The notes: generated from the sequence alone by a model not told the origin. 64,000 nt of DNA from Pseudomonas hygromyciniae (GCF_016925675.1 NZ_CP070506.1:5578501-5642500); one strand, 5' to 3'; counted from the stretch's first letter, positions 50,663 to 59,392 are shown. Translations and numbers: made by a program.

Positions 50663-51568
50663 TTATCGGTGATGGCGGCCCTCCTGTTCCAGCAAGGCCT
50701 GCAAGGTGTCCAGGCGCGCACCTTCGAAGGCGATCACGGTGCCCTGTTCAAACACCCGCCGTGCCAGGCCGGTAAGCACCGCGCCGGGAGGCAGTTCGAT
50801 CTGCAGGCGCACGCCACGCTCATAGGCGCTTTGCACGGTGCCGCGCCAATCGACGACACGGCACATGTTGAAGGCCAGGTCGTCGCGCAACTGTGCGGGA
50901 TCGCGAATCGGCCGCGCCCGGGTGCTGCTCAGGTAGGTGATGGCCGGCGCCTTGAGCGTGACCTTGGCGAACGCCTCGGCCAGCGTTTGCGCAGGCGTAT
51001 CCAGCAACGCGCAATGGGACGGCACGCTGACGGCCAGGCGCTTGGCCACGCCCTGGCCTTTGACGCGATCCGCGACCCGTTGCATAGCTGAGTCGCTGCC
51101 GGCAATCACGCACTGGTTGTCGGCATTGATATTGGCCAGGTACACCGGTGAATCGGGGCCGTGGATCTCGGCCAGCACATGTTCGACGGTGGATAACTCC
51201 ACACCGATCAGCGCGGTCATGCCGTAGCCCTGTGGATAAGCGCACTGCATCAGCTCACCGCGCAGGCTGACCAGGCGCAGTGCATCGGCAAACCCCAGGG
51301 CGCCGGCGATCACCGCCGCCGGGTAAGCGCCGATGGACAGGCCCGCCACGTAGTCCGGCGTGTGCTGCAACTGACGAGCGTGGGCCACGCCTGCAATCAG
51401 CAAGCACAGTTGCACGGCGCGGGTACTGGCCAGGGCCTGTGCCGAATCGAGCTGGCGCACGTCTTGCGCCAAGGCCTCGCTGGCTTCGTCGAGGACGCTG
51501 ACGGGCAACTGCTGGAGCATGCCCGGGCGCTGGGCGCCTTGCCCTGGGAACACCAAAAGGCTGCTCAT
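50663..51568 (-). CDS. mdcH: Malonate decarboxylase epsilon subunit (malonyl-CoA:ACP transacylase)
   Basis: A 301-residue FabD-like acyltransferase. VFPGQGAQRPGML and the nucleophile motif in YVAGLSIGAYPAAV (GLSIG, Ser) are clear, and the His is in VPSHCALLDTP. It loads malonyl onto the MdcC carrier to start the catalytic cycle. Its ATG overlaps the mdcG stop by 4 bases. Confidence 0.93.
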   Translation of the reverse strand: MSSLLVFPGQGAQRPGMLQQLPVSVLDEASEALAQDVRQLDSAQALASTRAVQLCLLIAGVAHARQLQHTPDYVAGLSIGAYPAAVIAGALGFADALRLVSLRGELMQCAYPQGYGMTALIGVELSTVEHVLAEIHGPDSPVYLANINADNQCVIAGSDSAMQRVADRVKGQGVAKRLAVSVPSHCALLDTPAQTLAEAFAKVTLKAPAITYLSSTRARPIRDPAQLRDDLAFNMCRVVDWRGTVQSAYERGVRLQIELPPGAVLTGLARRVFEQGTVIAFEGARLDTLQALLEQEGRHHR

Positions 51569-52161
51569 GCCACCGCCTGCCAAGGGTCGCTGACCAGGTG
51601 CGCGCCGCTGGCGCTTTTCAGCAGCACCCGCGGCGATGGGCCGGCCCATTCGCGCAAGGCCACCGCGCCATACGGCGTTTGCAGTTGCAGGTCCACGGCA
51701 CACGGCGCGGTGTCCAGCAGCGCCAGCAGATCCTTGGCATCGCCGCGATCAAGAGGCTCGAAAGTGCGCAACAACAAATCCAGATCGCTCTGGGCATGCA
51801 GCGCTTCAATGCCGGTGGCCAATTCGAAACCCGCGCTGCCAGTCACGCCCCACACCTCTTGCGCCAGCACCGGCCGCAATTGATCGAGGGCGCGCAACGC
51901 CGGCAGATCCCGAGGCGAGATCACCCCGCGCAGCGCTTCCGGGACGACTCGTCGTTGTACCGCTGCTACGGGCATCAATGCGCCAAAGCGCTGCTCACGC
52001 TGACGCCCGCGCACACCCACCGCCACATAGCCAGGTTCGGCCAGCGCCCGGCGCACCACCACCGGCTGCCCGGCACCGATCACCGCCAGTACCCAGTCCG
52101 GTGCATCAACAGGCAGGTGCGCCGGAGTCATGCCCCAGAGCAAGTCGTGAGCGTTCACCAT
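51565..52161 (-). CDS. mdcG: Phosphoribosyl-dephospho-CoA transferase (malonate decarboxylase holo-ACP synthase)
   Basis: A 198-residue nucleotidyltransferase-type protein that attaches the phosphoribosyl-dephospho-CoA prosthetic group to MdcC. MVNAHDLLWGMTPAHLPVDA starts the protein, VVVRRALAEPGYVAVGVRG follows, and EALHAQSDLDLLLR contains the paired Asp of the active site. Start overlaps the mdcE stop by 7 bases. Confidence 0.9.
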   Translation of the reverse strand: MVNAHDLLWGMTPAHLPVDAPDWVLAVIGAGQPVVVRRALAEPGYVAVGVRGRQREQRFGALMPVAAVQRRVVPEALRGVISPRDLPALRALDQLRPVLAQEVWGVTGSAGFELATGIEALHAQSDLDLLLRTFEPLDRGDAKDLLALLDTAPCAVDLQLQTPYGAVALREWAGPSPRVLLKSASGAHLVSDPWQAVA

Positions 52162-52934
52162 TGCTCCCGCAGCAGCTCGCGTACATGGCTGGACGCCGCA
52201 CGGTTGGCGGCGCCCAGGCGCCCGCGCAAATCCCGCACGCCACTGTTCTGTACGTCCTTGATCGCCTGCACCAGGCAATCACTGACCCGCGCCAGATCGT
52301 CGGCCGTCGGTTGTTCAATCTGGCTGACCGTCAGGGTTTCCCAGAGCAGACCGAGGCTGGCATAGCTGTCGATGTCATAGGCCATGGGCGGCACGCTGGC
52401 GGCCAGGGCTTCCAATTCTTCGACGCTGCGCAGGGTCACCCGCGCCGCCGAGGCCTTGCCCATGGCGTGCACCATCACCCCAGGGTCGCGCAGGGCAATC
52501 AGGCGATTGGCTTGGTAGCCATGGGCAAGAAACGCCCCGGACATGGCCTTGCCCACCAGCAACCCGATCACCGGGTGCCCGGCCAGGCGCGCACGGGCAT
52601 AACTGTCCGCCGCCGCCGCCAGGGCTTGATGAATTCCCAACGCTTCTTCGCGGCGGCCATAGGCCTGGCTCGGCACGTCGACAATGGCAATGATCGGGCG
52701 CTGATCGCCCCTGGCGATGGCTTCATCCACCGCCTTGGCCAAGCCCCAACCTTCCAGCAGACCGACCTCGCCCTGGCGTGCGCGGGGGAAGCGGTTGGCA
52801 GCATCCGGCACCACCGCGATAAACCTTACGGCCTGCTCGCCGAGCACGCCATCGGCCACTTTCAACGAAGCCGGTAAACCCGCCACCGGCGCCGCATCCG
52901 CGCTCAATGCGTTGAACCACTGCAAGCCTCTCAT
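52155..52934 (-). CDS. mdcE: Malonate decarboxylase gamma subunit
   Basis: A 259-residue crotonase/carboxyltransferase-fold subunit. IAIVDVPSQAYGRREEALGI and GHPVIGLLVGKAMSGAFLAHG are conserved in MdcE. Together with MdcD it decarboxylates malonyl-ACP to acetyl-ACP without biotin. Its ATG overlaps the mdcD stop by 4 bases. Confidence 0.93.
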   Translation of the reverse strand: MRGLQWFNALSADAAPVAGLPASLKVADGVLGEQAVRFIAVVPDAANRFPRARQGEVGLLEGWGLAKAVDEAIARGDQRPIIAIVDVPSQAYGRREEALGIHQALAAAADSYARARLAGHPVIGLLVGKAMSGAFLAHGYQANRLIALRDPGVMVHAMGKASAARVTLRSVEELEALAASVPPMAYDIDSYASLGLLWETLTVSQIEQPTADDLARVSDCLVQAIKDVQNSGVRDLRGRLGAANRAASSHVRELLREQW

Positions 52935-53773
52935 GGGCGTTCTCCCTGATACAGGTCACGAACCGTGGCCGGCTCGATCTGCGGTACGGCGTCCAGCGCA
53001 GCCAGGCGCGCCAGGTAATAATCGGCCTGGCGGCTGCGTTGCGCGGCCGGCAAACCTTGCTGCAACAGTTCACTGATCTGCTGGCGGATCTGCGCCACAT
53101 CGTCCGCCACATAACGGTCGGCCAAGCCGCTGTTGAAGCGCTGCTCGCCACCGGTCAGGCTCCAGATAAAGGGCCGATCACGGGAGTCGTATTCTTCAAG
53201 GCCAGCTTCCTGCTCGATCACTTGCGGGCCGTTCAGGCCCAGGCGTGCCTCGCGGGTCACCAGCAGGTAGCTGCACAGGCCAGCGGCAATCGACATGCCG
53301 CCAAAGCAGCCAACGCTGCCGGCCACCACGCCGATCACTGGCTGGTACTGGCGCAGGTCGACAATCGCCGCGTGGATATCGGCAATTGCCGCCAGCCCCA
53401 AGTTGGCCTCCTGCAAGCGCACACCGCCGGTTTCCAGCAGCAGCACCGCACGCGTCGGGACGCCGTTGCGGTTGTCCTCGGCGGCCAGTTCCAGGGCCCC
53501 GGCGATTTTTGCCCCGCCCACTTCACCGAGGCTGCCGCCCTGGAAGTTGCCCTCGATGGCGGCGATCACCAGCGGCAGGCCGTCGAGAGTGCCCTTGGCG
53601 ATCACCACGCCATCGTCGGCCTGGGGGACCACGCCCTGGCGGCTCAGCCACGGCGACATTACGCGCTGGAACGGGTCGATCAGTTCCCGATAGCTGCCGG
53701 CATCCAGTAACGCCTTGGCCCGCTGGCGGGCGCCGAGCTCGACGAAGCTGTGTCGGTTGAGTAAGTCAGTCAT
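52931..53773 (-). CDS. mdcD: Malonate decarboxylase beta subunit
   Basis: A 280-residue carboxyltransferase-type subunit. NRHSFVELGARQRAKALLD starts it, and VLLLETGGVRLQEANLGLAA, GVVAGSVGCFGGMSIAAGLC and the C-terminal IEPATVRDLYQGERP fit MdcD. The ATG overlaps the end of mdcC by 8 bases (53766-53773). Confidence 0.93.
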   Translation of the reverse strand: MTDLLNRHSFVELGARQRAKALLDAGSYRELIDPFQRVMSPWLSRQGVVPQADDGVVIAKGTLDGLPLVIAAIEGNFQGGSLGEVGGAKIAGALELAAEDNRNGVPTRAVLLLETGGVRLQEANLGLAAIADIHAAIVDLRQYQPVIGVVAGSVGCFGGMSIAAGLCSYLLVTREARLGLNGPQVIEQEAGLEEYDSRDRPFIWSLTGGEQRFNSGLADRYVADDVAQIRQQISELLQQGLPAAQRSRQADYYLARLAALDAVPQIEPATVRDLYQGERP

Positions 53774-54065
53774 GGCCAAGCTCCTCGAAACCTTGCTCCA
53801 GGCGCAAGCGCACCACGCCGGGGGTGGCGCCAAAATCGTGGATCTGAATGTTCAAGGCCGGCGGTGTCTGTTCCTGGAAAAGCCGCTGGAACAGATGCTG
53901 CCAACGTTGCTCGGCGCCGTTGACCGAGGTTTGCACCTGGATGTTCAAGGTGCCCGCCGTGCCCGGCTCCAGCAGCACTTCAAGGTCGCCGGAACCGACG
54001 CAACCCACCAGCGCACGGCCTTTGGGCGGCTGCCCGGCAGGGAATTCAAAGGATAGGGTTTCCAT
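53766..54065 (-). CDS. mdcC: Malonate decarboxylase acyl carrier protein (delta subunit)
   Basis: A 99-residue carrier. The serine in LVGCVGSGDLEVLLEPG is the expected attachment site for the phosphoribosyl-dephospho-CoA arm. The fold is unlike normal ACP: no DSL motif is present, as known for MdcC. It starts with ATG at 54065, sharing one base with the mdcB stop (TGATG). Confidence 0.92.
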   Translation of the reverse strand: METLSFEFPAGQPPKGRALVGCVGSGDLEVLLEPGTAGTLNIQVQTSVNGAEQRWQHLFQRLFQEQTPPALNIQIHDFGATPGVVRLRLEQGFEELGHD

Positions 54066-54922
54066 CAAAACGCTCCGTCGCAAGACTCGATGCGGTCGAT
54101 AAACAAGCAGGCGGCCAACAGGTCGGCGGCGCCACCGGGGGAGGCATTGAGTGCCAGCAGTTGTTGGTCCAATTCATTCAGACGACGGCGCCCGGCCAGG
54201 CTCGCGCTGCCGCCTGCGTCCAGTACGGCCTGGGCCCCCAGTTGCATGGCCTGCAGGCCATTGGTGCCGGCGCGGTAGAGCACGCAGGTATCGGCCAATT
54301 GGGTCATGATCGCCAGCAGCGCATCGAGGCGTGCGTTCTGCTCGCCGTGTTGTTGCGCGCGGCTTGCGTGCAGTTGCGGCAGGCCCCGTTGCAGCACCGA
54401 GGGGAAGCCCAGTTGCGCTTCTTCGCGGGCGCCGCGTGCGCCGTAGCGTTGGGCGACTTGTACGCCATGGCTCAACGGTTGCGGCGCATAGCGGTCGTTG
54501 AGCAAGGCCAGGCGCGCGGCGCGCAGGCTAACGGCACTGGCGTTGCGGGAGGTGGGATCCAGCGCGGTGGCAGCCACCAGCAGGCCGAGGGCCCAGATCG
54601 CGCCGCGATGGGTGTTCACGCCTTGGGTGGTGATCAGCATCGCTTGCTCACCCTCGCGCCCGATACGACCCAGGGCTTCGCGCAGTGGCAGGCCGACTTC
54701 ACCTAACTCGATCGCCGCCTCGGCCATTTCCTTGAACGCCGGCCACAGGGACAGTGCCGAGGCATGCATCAAACCCAGGTGCAGATCGTTGTGGGCGCCG
54801 TTGCCGCGCCGGTCCACCAGCGCCGGTTTGGGCGACAGGTCCGCTTCGTCGATCAGCGCGTCGACCGCCAGGTCCGCCAGTTGCTCGGCCAGGGTCAGTG
54901 TGTGCAGTTTGAGTGCGTGCAT
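54065..54922 (-). CDS. mdcB: Triphosphoribosyl-dephospho-CoA synthase
   Basis: A 285-residue CitG/MdcB family protein that makes the precursor of the MdcC prosthetic group from dephospho-CoA and [23 protein letters not shown] and [20 protein letters not shown] hold the family motif; [18 protein letters not shown] is the second. It starts directly after the mdcA stop codon with no gap. Confidence 0.92.
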   Translation of the reverse strand: MHALKLHTLTLAEQLADLAVDALIDEADLSPKPALVDRRGNGAHNDLHLGLMHASALSLWPAFKEMAEAAIELGEVGLPLREALGRIGREGEQAMLITTQGVNTHRGAIWALGLLVAATALDPTSRNASAVSLRAARLALLNDRYAPQPLSHGVQVAQRYGARGAREEAQLGFPSVLQRGLPQLHASRAQQHGEQNARLDALLAIMTQLADTCVLYRAGTNGLQAMQLGAQAVLDAGGSASLAGRRRLNELDQQLLALNASPGGAADLLAACLFIDRIESCDGAF

Positions 54923-56593
54923 TTACCAGCTCCTGAACTTGGCGGGCGGGTTGTACAGGCCACCGGACCAGTCCACCAGGTCGGCCACGCTTTTGGCCGC
55001 CAGCAGTTCGCGGGTCGCGTCGGTGCGGCGGATGCCGAGGTCTTCGGGCAAGGCGATCAGGCCTTCACGGCGCATGCGTGCGGTGTCCTTGGGGTTGTGG
55101 CGCAGGCCGATGGCGGTCACCCCGGCCACCGCAGCGATCATCGCCTGGCGTTCTTCCAGGGAGCGCGCCTTGTACAGGTAGGCGATGCCTTCTTCGGTGA
55201 GCAAGTGGGTCACGTCGTCGCCGTAGATCATGATCGGCGCCAGGGGCATGCCGCTTTTGCGCGCCACTTCCACCGCATCCAGGGTTTCGACGAAGGTCGG
55301 TTTGCCGCCCTCCTGGAAGGTCTCGACCATCTGCACCACCAGCTTCTTGCCGCGCTCCAGCAGGGCTTCGGGGGCATCGTCGTGGCGCATATCGAGCCAG
55401 GCCGGGGTGCCGTGGCGGCGCCCGCGCGGGTCGTGGCCCATGTTCGGCGCGCCACCAAACCCGGCCAGCCGGCCACGGGTCACGGTGGAGGAATGACCGT
55501 CGCCATCTACCTGCAAGGTGGCGCCGATAAACAGGTCCACCGCGTATTGGCCGGCCAGTTGGCAGAACATGCGGTTGGAGCGCAACGAGCCGTCGCGGCC
55601 GGTGAAGAACACATCCGGGCGGGCGGCGATGTAGTGTTCCATGCCCAACTCGGTACCAAAGCAATGCACGCTCTCGACCCAGCCACTTTCGATGGCGGGA
55701 ATCAGCGTCGGGTGCGGGTTGAGGGTCCAGTTGCGGCAGATTTTGCCTTTGAGGCCCAGGGACTCGCCGTAGGTCGGCAGGATCAGTTCGATGGCGGCGG
55801 TGTTGAAACCAATGCCATGGTTCAGCGACTGCACGTTGTGTTTTTCGTAGATGCCACGGATCGCCATCATCGCCATCAACACATGCACCGGCTTGATATG
55901 CCGGGGGTCGCGGGTGAACAGCGGTTCGATATAGAAGGGCTTGTCGGCCACCACTACAAAATCCACCCAACTGGCCGGGATGTCTACGCGGGGCAAGTCG
56001 CTGACGTCGTCCACCAACTGGTTGACCTGGACGATGACGATGCCATCGCTGAAGGCCGCCGGTTCGATCAGCGCCGGGGTGTCTTCGGTACTGGGGCCGG
56101 TGTAGATATTGCCGGCGCGGTCGGCCATGAAGCCGGCGGACAGCACCACGTTGGGGATCAGGTCGACAACCAGCCGTGCATACAATTCGATGTAGGTGTG
56201 GATCGCGCCGACTTCCAGCAGGCCGTCTTCGAGCAACTGGCTGATGCGCAGGGATTGGGTGCCGGCGAAGGAAAAGTCGAGCTTGCGCGCGATGCCCTTT
56301 TCAAACAGGTCCAGGTGCTCGGAGCGCCCGACGCTGGGCATGATCATGTGCAAGTCATGGAGCACTGCCGGATCGGCCTTGGCCAGGGAGCGCGAGAGAA
56401 AGTCGGCCTGCTTCTGGTTATTGCCCTCCAGCACCACACGGTCGCCGGGCAGGATCAGGGCTTGCAGGGCCTCGACGATCCTGTCGCTGGGCAGCACGGC
56501 CCCGTCGGCAAACGCCTGGACCAGCCCGAGGCGCCGCTGCTTCTCGTCGCGGCGCCGCGTCCAGCGCGAGTCGGGGGTTATTGTTGTTGTCAT
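54923..56593 (-). CDS. mdcA: Malonate decarboxylase alpha subunit (acetyl-S-ACP:malonate ACP transferase)
   Basis: A 556-residue CoA-transferase-like subunit, first gene of the operon. The N-terminus has VLPSDRIVEALQALILPGDR and VVLEGNNQKQADFLSRSLAK; the middle has NVVLSAGFMADRAGNIYTGP and RLAGFGGAPNMGHDPRGRRH. It swaps acetyl for malonyl on the carrier each cycle. The order mdcABCDEGH-madLM is complete here. Confidence 0.95.
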   Translation of the reverse strand: MTTTITPDSRWTRRRDEKQRRLGLVQAFADGAVLPSDRIVEALQALILPGDRVVLEGNNQKQADFLSRSLAKADPAVLHDLHMIMPSVGRSEHLDLFEKGIARKLDFSFAGTQSLRISQLLEDGLLEVGAIHTYIELYARLVVDLIPNVVLSAGFMADRAGNIYTGPSTEDTPALIEPAAFSDGIVIVQVNQLVDDVSDLPRVDIPASWVDFVVVADKPFYIEPLFTRDPRHIKPVHVLMAMMAIRGIYEKHNVQSLNHGIGFNTAAIELILPTYGESLGLKGKICRNWTLNPHPTLIPAIESGWVESVHCFGTELGMEHYIAARPDVFFTGRDGSLRSNRMFCQLAGQYAVDLFIGATLQVDGDGHSSTVTRGRLAGFGGAPNMGHDPRGRRHGTPAWLDMRHDDAPEALLERGKKLVVQMVETFQEGGKPTFVETLDAVEVARKSGMPLAPIMIYGDDVTHLLTEEGIAYLYKARSLEERQAMIAAVAGVTAIGLRHNPKDTARMRREGLIALPEDLGIRRTDATRELLAAKSVADLVDWSGGLYNPPAKFRSW

Positions 56594-56698
56594 GATCGCT
56601 CCACGGGTTCGCTGTCGTGGGGCTCACCATAGGAGTGAATCGGGGGGGTATCAATCAAGCTCGGCGGCGAACCGTTACGGCTGGAGTAACGATCCCCC

Positions 56699-56800
56699 TG
56701 TAGGAGCGAGCTTGCTCGCGAAAAACGTCAACGCTAACGCAGCGCTATCAGGTAACGCGCGGCGCCTATGCGTCCTTCGCGAGCAAGCTCGCTCCTACAA
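56699..56800. repeat. REP doublet (gtaggagcgagc variant) overlapping a gene end
   Basis: tgtaggagcgagcttgctcg and the inverse cgagcaagctcgctcctaca. The last six bases include the TAG stop codon of the minus-strand gene at 56795. Confidence 0.9.
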
Positions 56801-57511
56801 CCATTCCAGGCGCTGGCGCCACACGGTCCAGCCCATGGCGATGCCTGCCACAGTATGAAATCCCAGCACCGCCGCCAGGCTCCAGCTCACCAGCCCCCCA
56901 ATCGCCTGCACATACACCGGCAGCAGAAACAGCAATAGCCCAAACAACAGGCCCACGCCCCACTGCTCCCACTTCATTAACCGACGCAGGTAGGAAATGA
57001 ACGCGCAACCCATCGCCGCGACCAGGAACACCAGCAACAGGCCCGACACCGTATGCCCCGTCACCACAGGCCAGTCGAAGAACCACAAGAGCAGGCAGAG
57101 CGCAGACAAGACGAGTGAGCACATGAGGATAAACACCAACAGGTATTCAAAGACCGTCAGGCCCCAGCCGCGGATGAAGTTGCGGGTCTTTTGGATCTCG
57201 GCCTTGCTCGGCCCTTTCGAGATAGCCACCGCCAGCAGGCCCGAGCCCAGGCCTCCCAGGGTCATGACTACAAAGTTGGTCACAACCCCTTTGATTTCTT
57301 TGCCGGTGGCGCTGAGCGTCAGCAGTTCCAGGTACCCCAGAATCAACACCGCACCTACGGTCGTGATCCCGAATCCCAAGAGCTTGCCGCGCCTGGTCGG
57401 GTATTTCATCGTCACGCTGGCGGTGATTACCAGCACCACAAGCCACATTATGAAAGCGAAGGTAAACGGGTTGAGGTTATACAGCCGGGCAAATACGTCG
57501 AATAGCCACAT
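56795..57511 (-). CDS. Unknown multi-pass membrane protein
   Basis: A 238-residue protein with about seven hydrophobic segments: PFTFAFIMWLVVLVITASV, LLGFGITTVGAVLILGYLEL, VVTNFVVMTLGGLGSGLLAV, VFEYLLVFILMCSLVLSALC, a Val/Leu-rich pair near 160-180, LLFGLLLFLLPVYVQAIGGL, and a final hydrophobic stretch. A cytoplasmic KGPSKAEIQKTRNFIRG loop is basic. I recognise no family. Its stop codon (TAG) is part of the adjoining REP, so the insertion or spread of that repeat may have set the present C-terminus. Confidence 0.7.
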   Translation of the reverse strand: MWLFDVFARLYNLNPFTFAFIMWLVVLVITASVTMKYPTRRGKLLGFGITTVGAVLILGYLELLTLSATGKEIKGVVTNFVVMTLGGLGSGLLAVAISKGPSKAEIQKTRNFIRGWGLTVFEYLLVFILMCSLVLSALCLLLWFFDWPVVTGHTVSGLLLVFLVAAMGCAFISYLRRLMKWEQWGVGLLFGLLLFLLPVYVQAIGGLVSWSLAAVLGFHTVAGIAMGWTVWRQRLEWL

Positions 57512-57568
57512 TGTGTCGTTGCTTCCACCGAAAGACTCCTAGGGTTATCGGCGGGTTTACGTGGGGCT

Positions 57569-58000
57569 TTATCCGAGAAAGCATTTGAGCTGCGCATCCA
57601 CATCACTCAACAACGCTTGTGTACTGTCGATAAGTTGCTTTAGCAGCGCCTCATCCTCATCCATATACCCTTCGTATTCCGCCAGGTTTCGCCGCTCATG
57701 ACACAACGCAAACAGTCGAACCTGAACCTTTGTGGTATCGGTGGTATGAGTCAGGCATTGGAAGACCAGATAGCGCTTGTCAGAGCGGTAACCTTGCAAG
57801 CGCAAGGCAGTCAGTGCGATGGCATGGGCGGCGTTGTAAGCCAGGTCAAAGCGACTCGAAAAGGATAACTGCGCAGTACCCGCGTCCCTTAACCGATCCT
57901 TGCCCGAGCGCATCAAACCTTCACATTCCGTGCAATCCGGCGGCTCGGCCTTCAAGCCACCACTACGGAGCAGATTCTCCAGATTGGTTTTGCTGTCCAT
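57569..58000 (-). CDS. HEPN-like protein, partner of the nucleotidyltransferase
   Basis: A 143-residue helical protein. FDLAYNAAHAIALTALRLQG and QCLTHT are typical of HEPN helices, and ALCHERRNLAEYEGYMDEDE near the end resembles the RN-x-x-E-Y variant of the HEPN RNase motif, not the classical R-x4-6-H (an RLFALCH also gives an R-x5-H spacing). Its start overlaps the end of the NTase gene by 38 bases. A toxin role in an MNT/HEPN type module is inferred from pairing and order. Confidence 0.7.
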   Translation of the reverse strand: MDSKTNLENLLRSGGLKAEPPDCTECEGLMRSGKDRLRDAGTAQLSFSSRFDLAYNAAHAIALTALRLQGYRSDKRYLVFQCLTHTTDTTKVQVRLFALCHERRNLAEYEGYMDEDEALLKQLIDSTQALLSDVDAQLKCFLG

Positions 58001-58592
58001 CCTTGGACTCCACGGGGTTCACCCCAATGAGATTGATCTTGTCTTGCTCCGCGACCCGCCGCACAAAACTGTTCCCGGCAGTCCATTTGCCAATCCAGTC
58101 CTCAGGGGTGTAGAGCGTTGGGTTGATGGTGCGGCCCAATTGTTCTTCCAGCGGCATGAGCTGCGCCATGACTTCACTGTAGTCGAGGCTTTCACCGATC
58201 AGCATCAGATCTATGTCACTGGATGAGTGCGCCTGCCCCTTGGCAATCGAGCCGTAGATAAAGGCCCAGATCAACTGCTTGGCGAATGGCGCCAATGCGT
58301 TGCGCAGAGGTTCATCCAGGCTCAGGGTCTTACGCACGATGCTCAGCAACTCAGCGTAAATCGGGCATTGCGGGTTGGCTTGGTAGTGGGTCTGGTTGCC
58401 CTGACGGGTCATGCTCAGGACACCCGCTCGTTGCAGACGCTCCAGCTCACGGGTCAGGCTGCCCTTGCCCACTTGGGCCCAGCGGGCTATTTCATTGGTA
58501 AAAAAGCTCTGCTCAGGTTTGCCAAAAAGCAGGCCCAGGACTTTTTGCTGGGTCACGGTAAACAGGGCTGTGCTGAGGGGCAGGGTTTGCAT
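57963..58592 (-). CDS. wHTH-nucleotidyltransferase fusion protein (putative antitoxin/regulator)
   Basis: A 209-residue protein. Residues ~12-70 form a winged helix (NEIARWAQVGKGSLTRELER, LQRAGVLSMTRQGN). Residues ~105-180 form a minimal nucleotidyltransferase with an exact GS-x10-D-x-D motif (G114, S115, D126, D128). This is the active-site pattern of MntA antitoxins that adenylylate HEPN toxins. The N-terminal DNA-binding domain makes it a likely autorepressor, and a large inverted repeat lies just upstream. The HEPN gene follows with a 38-base overlap. Confidence 0.82.
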   Translation of the reverse strand: MQTLPLSTALFTVTQQKVLGLLFGKPEQSFFTNEIARWAQVGKGSLTRELERLQRAGVLSMTRQGNQTHYQANPQCPIYAELLSIVRKTLSLDEPLRNALAPFAKQLIWAFIYGSIAKGQAHSSSDIDLMLIGESLDYSEVMAQLMPLEEQLGRTINPTLYTPEDWIGKWTAGNSFVRRVAEQDKINLIGVNPVESKDGQQNQSGESAP

Positions 58593-58607
58593 GGCGACGA
58601 CCAAAGA

Positions 58608-58643
58608 GTCCCAAAAAGGGAACGATAGGTCCCTTTTTGGGAC
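58608..58643. promoter_or_regulatory. Perfect 14-bp inverted repeat, probable operator
   Basis: gtcccaaaaaggga (58608-58621) and its exact complement (58630-58643) with 8 bases between, ending 15 bases before the NTase start codon. Its size and position fit binding by the wHTH dimer encoded just downstream. Confidence 0.7.
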
Positions 58644-58653
58644 CGATCAAGTT

Positions 58654-58782
58654 TTACGCAGCGGCCGCTGGCGATATCTGCTCCAGCGAGTACTCGATCA
58701 GCAGTTGGCCCCGTTCGACCATTTGTGGGATGGCGCGAAAATTTCGCGGGAAAAATCTGAAGACTGCATCCCCATCAATCAT
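58654..58782 (-). CDS. Possible small protein (42 aa)
   Basis: The frame starts MIDGDAVFRFFPRNFRAIPQ and ends LEQISPAAAA. AAAGG lies 8 bases before the ATG. It sits upstream of, and on the same strand as, the NTase/HEPN pair, just before the 14-bp palindrome. I recognise no family; it may be a chance frame or the remnant of a gene. The rest of 58783-58929 shows nothing I can support beyond a short acaacc/ggttgt hairpin. Confidence 0.25.
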   Translation of the reverse strand: MIDGDAVFRFFPRNFRAIPQMVERGQLLIEYSLEQISPAAAA

Positions 58783-58929
58783 TCCTACAACCTTTTAGGG
58801 TTGTTGCTCGGATGCCACCTCACTAGCCTTTTGGATTTGAATCATCTCACCTGCAGAACATCATGAATCTGACCCTAAACCCGATACAAGGCCATTGCAG
58901 AGCCTGATGTATCACGTCACAACCCATCC

Positions 58930-58963
58930 ATGATCGTCAGCTGGAAACACAAGGGGCACGCAC
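58930..58963 (+). pseudogene. higB: Remnant of higB (first ~9 codons)
   Basis: ATG ATC GTC AGC TGG AAA CAC AAG GGG reads MIVSWKHKG, the usual start of RelE/ParE-type HigB toxins (M-I-x-S-F-K-H-K-G). The frame then departs from the family and runs into the higA start. The body of the toxin gene (~270 bases expected) is missing. Confidence 0.6.
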
Positions 58964-59251
58964 ATGGGTATGCACAACCCACCACATCCCGGCGAAATCC
59001 TGCTTGAGGATGTGATGCCCAGCCTGGGCATCACCATTACCGAAATGGCCCGGCGGCTCGGCTTTGCCAGGGAAACATTCTCCAGGATCCTGCATGGTCA
59101 CGCGCCAGTCAGCCCGGACCTTGCCGTGAGGCTGGAGCGGGCAGGTATCAGCAAAGCGCGGTTATGGTTGTCGATGCAAAGTACCGACGATCGTTGGCAA
59201 GCAGAGCACCGTGAACAACCGGTCATTGAGCGTTTTGCGCAGATTGAGTAA
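58964..59251 (+). CDS. higA: HigA-family antitoxin (orphan)
   Basis: A 95-residue Xre-type HTH protein. MHNPPHPGEILLEDVMPSLG is the HigA signature, followed by the HTH ITEMARRLGFARETFSRILH and a helical C-terminus. The family represses its own promoter and neutralises HigB. No complete higB is present; the Shine-Dalgarno sequence AAGGGG is formed by the last codons of the higB remnant. It may survive as a regulator or an anti-addiction module. Confidence 0.88.
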   Translation: MGMHNPPHPGEILLEDVMPSLGITITEMARRLGFARETFSRILHGHAPVSPDLAVRLERAGISKARLWLSMQSTDDRWQAEHREQPVIERFAQIE

Positions 59252-59274
59252 GGCTTGGCGCCAAGCACAATCCA

Positions 59275-59361
59275 ATGTGGGAGCTGGCTTGCCTGCGATG
59301 CAGACGCTTTGGTGTGTCAGTTAAACCGAGGGGATGCTATCGCAGGCAAGCCAGCTCCCAC
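59275..59361. repeat. REP doublet (gtgggagctggc variant)
   Basis: tgtgggagctggcttgcctgcgat and the inverse atcgcaggcaagccagctcccac, between higA and chpC. Confidence 0.88.
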
Positions 59362-59392
59362 CTTTGATCTCCATTGGCCGCCGAGATTTTGT

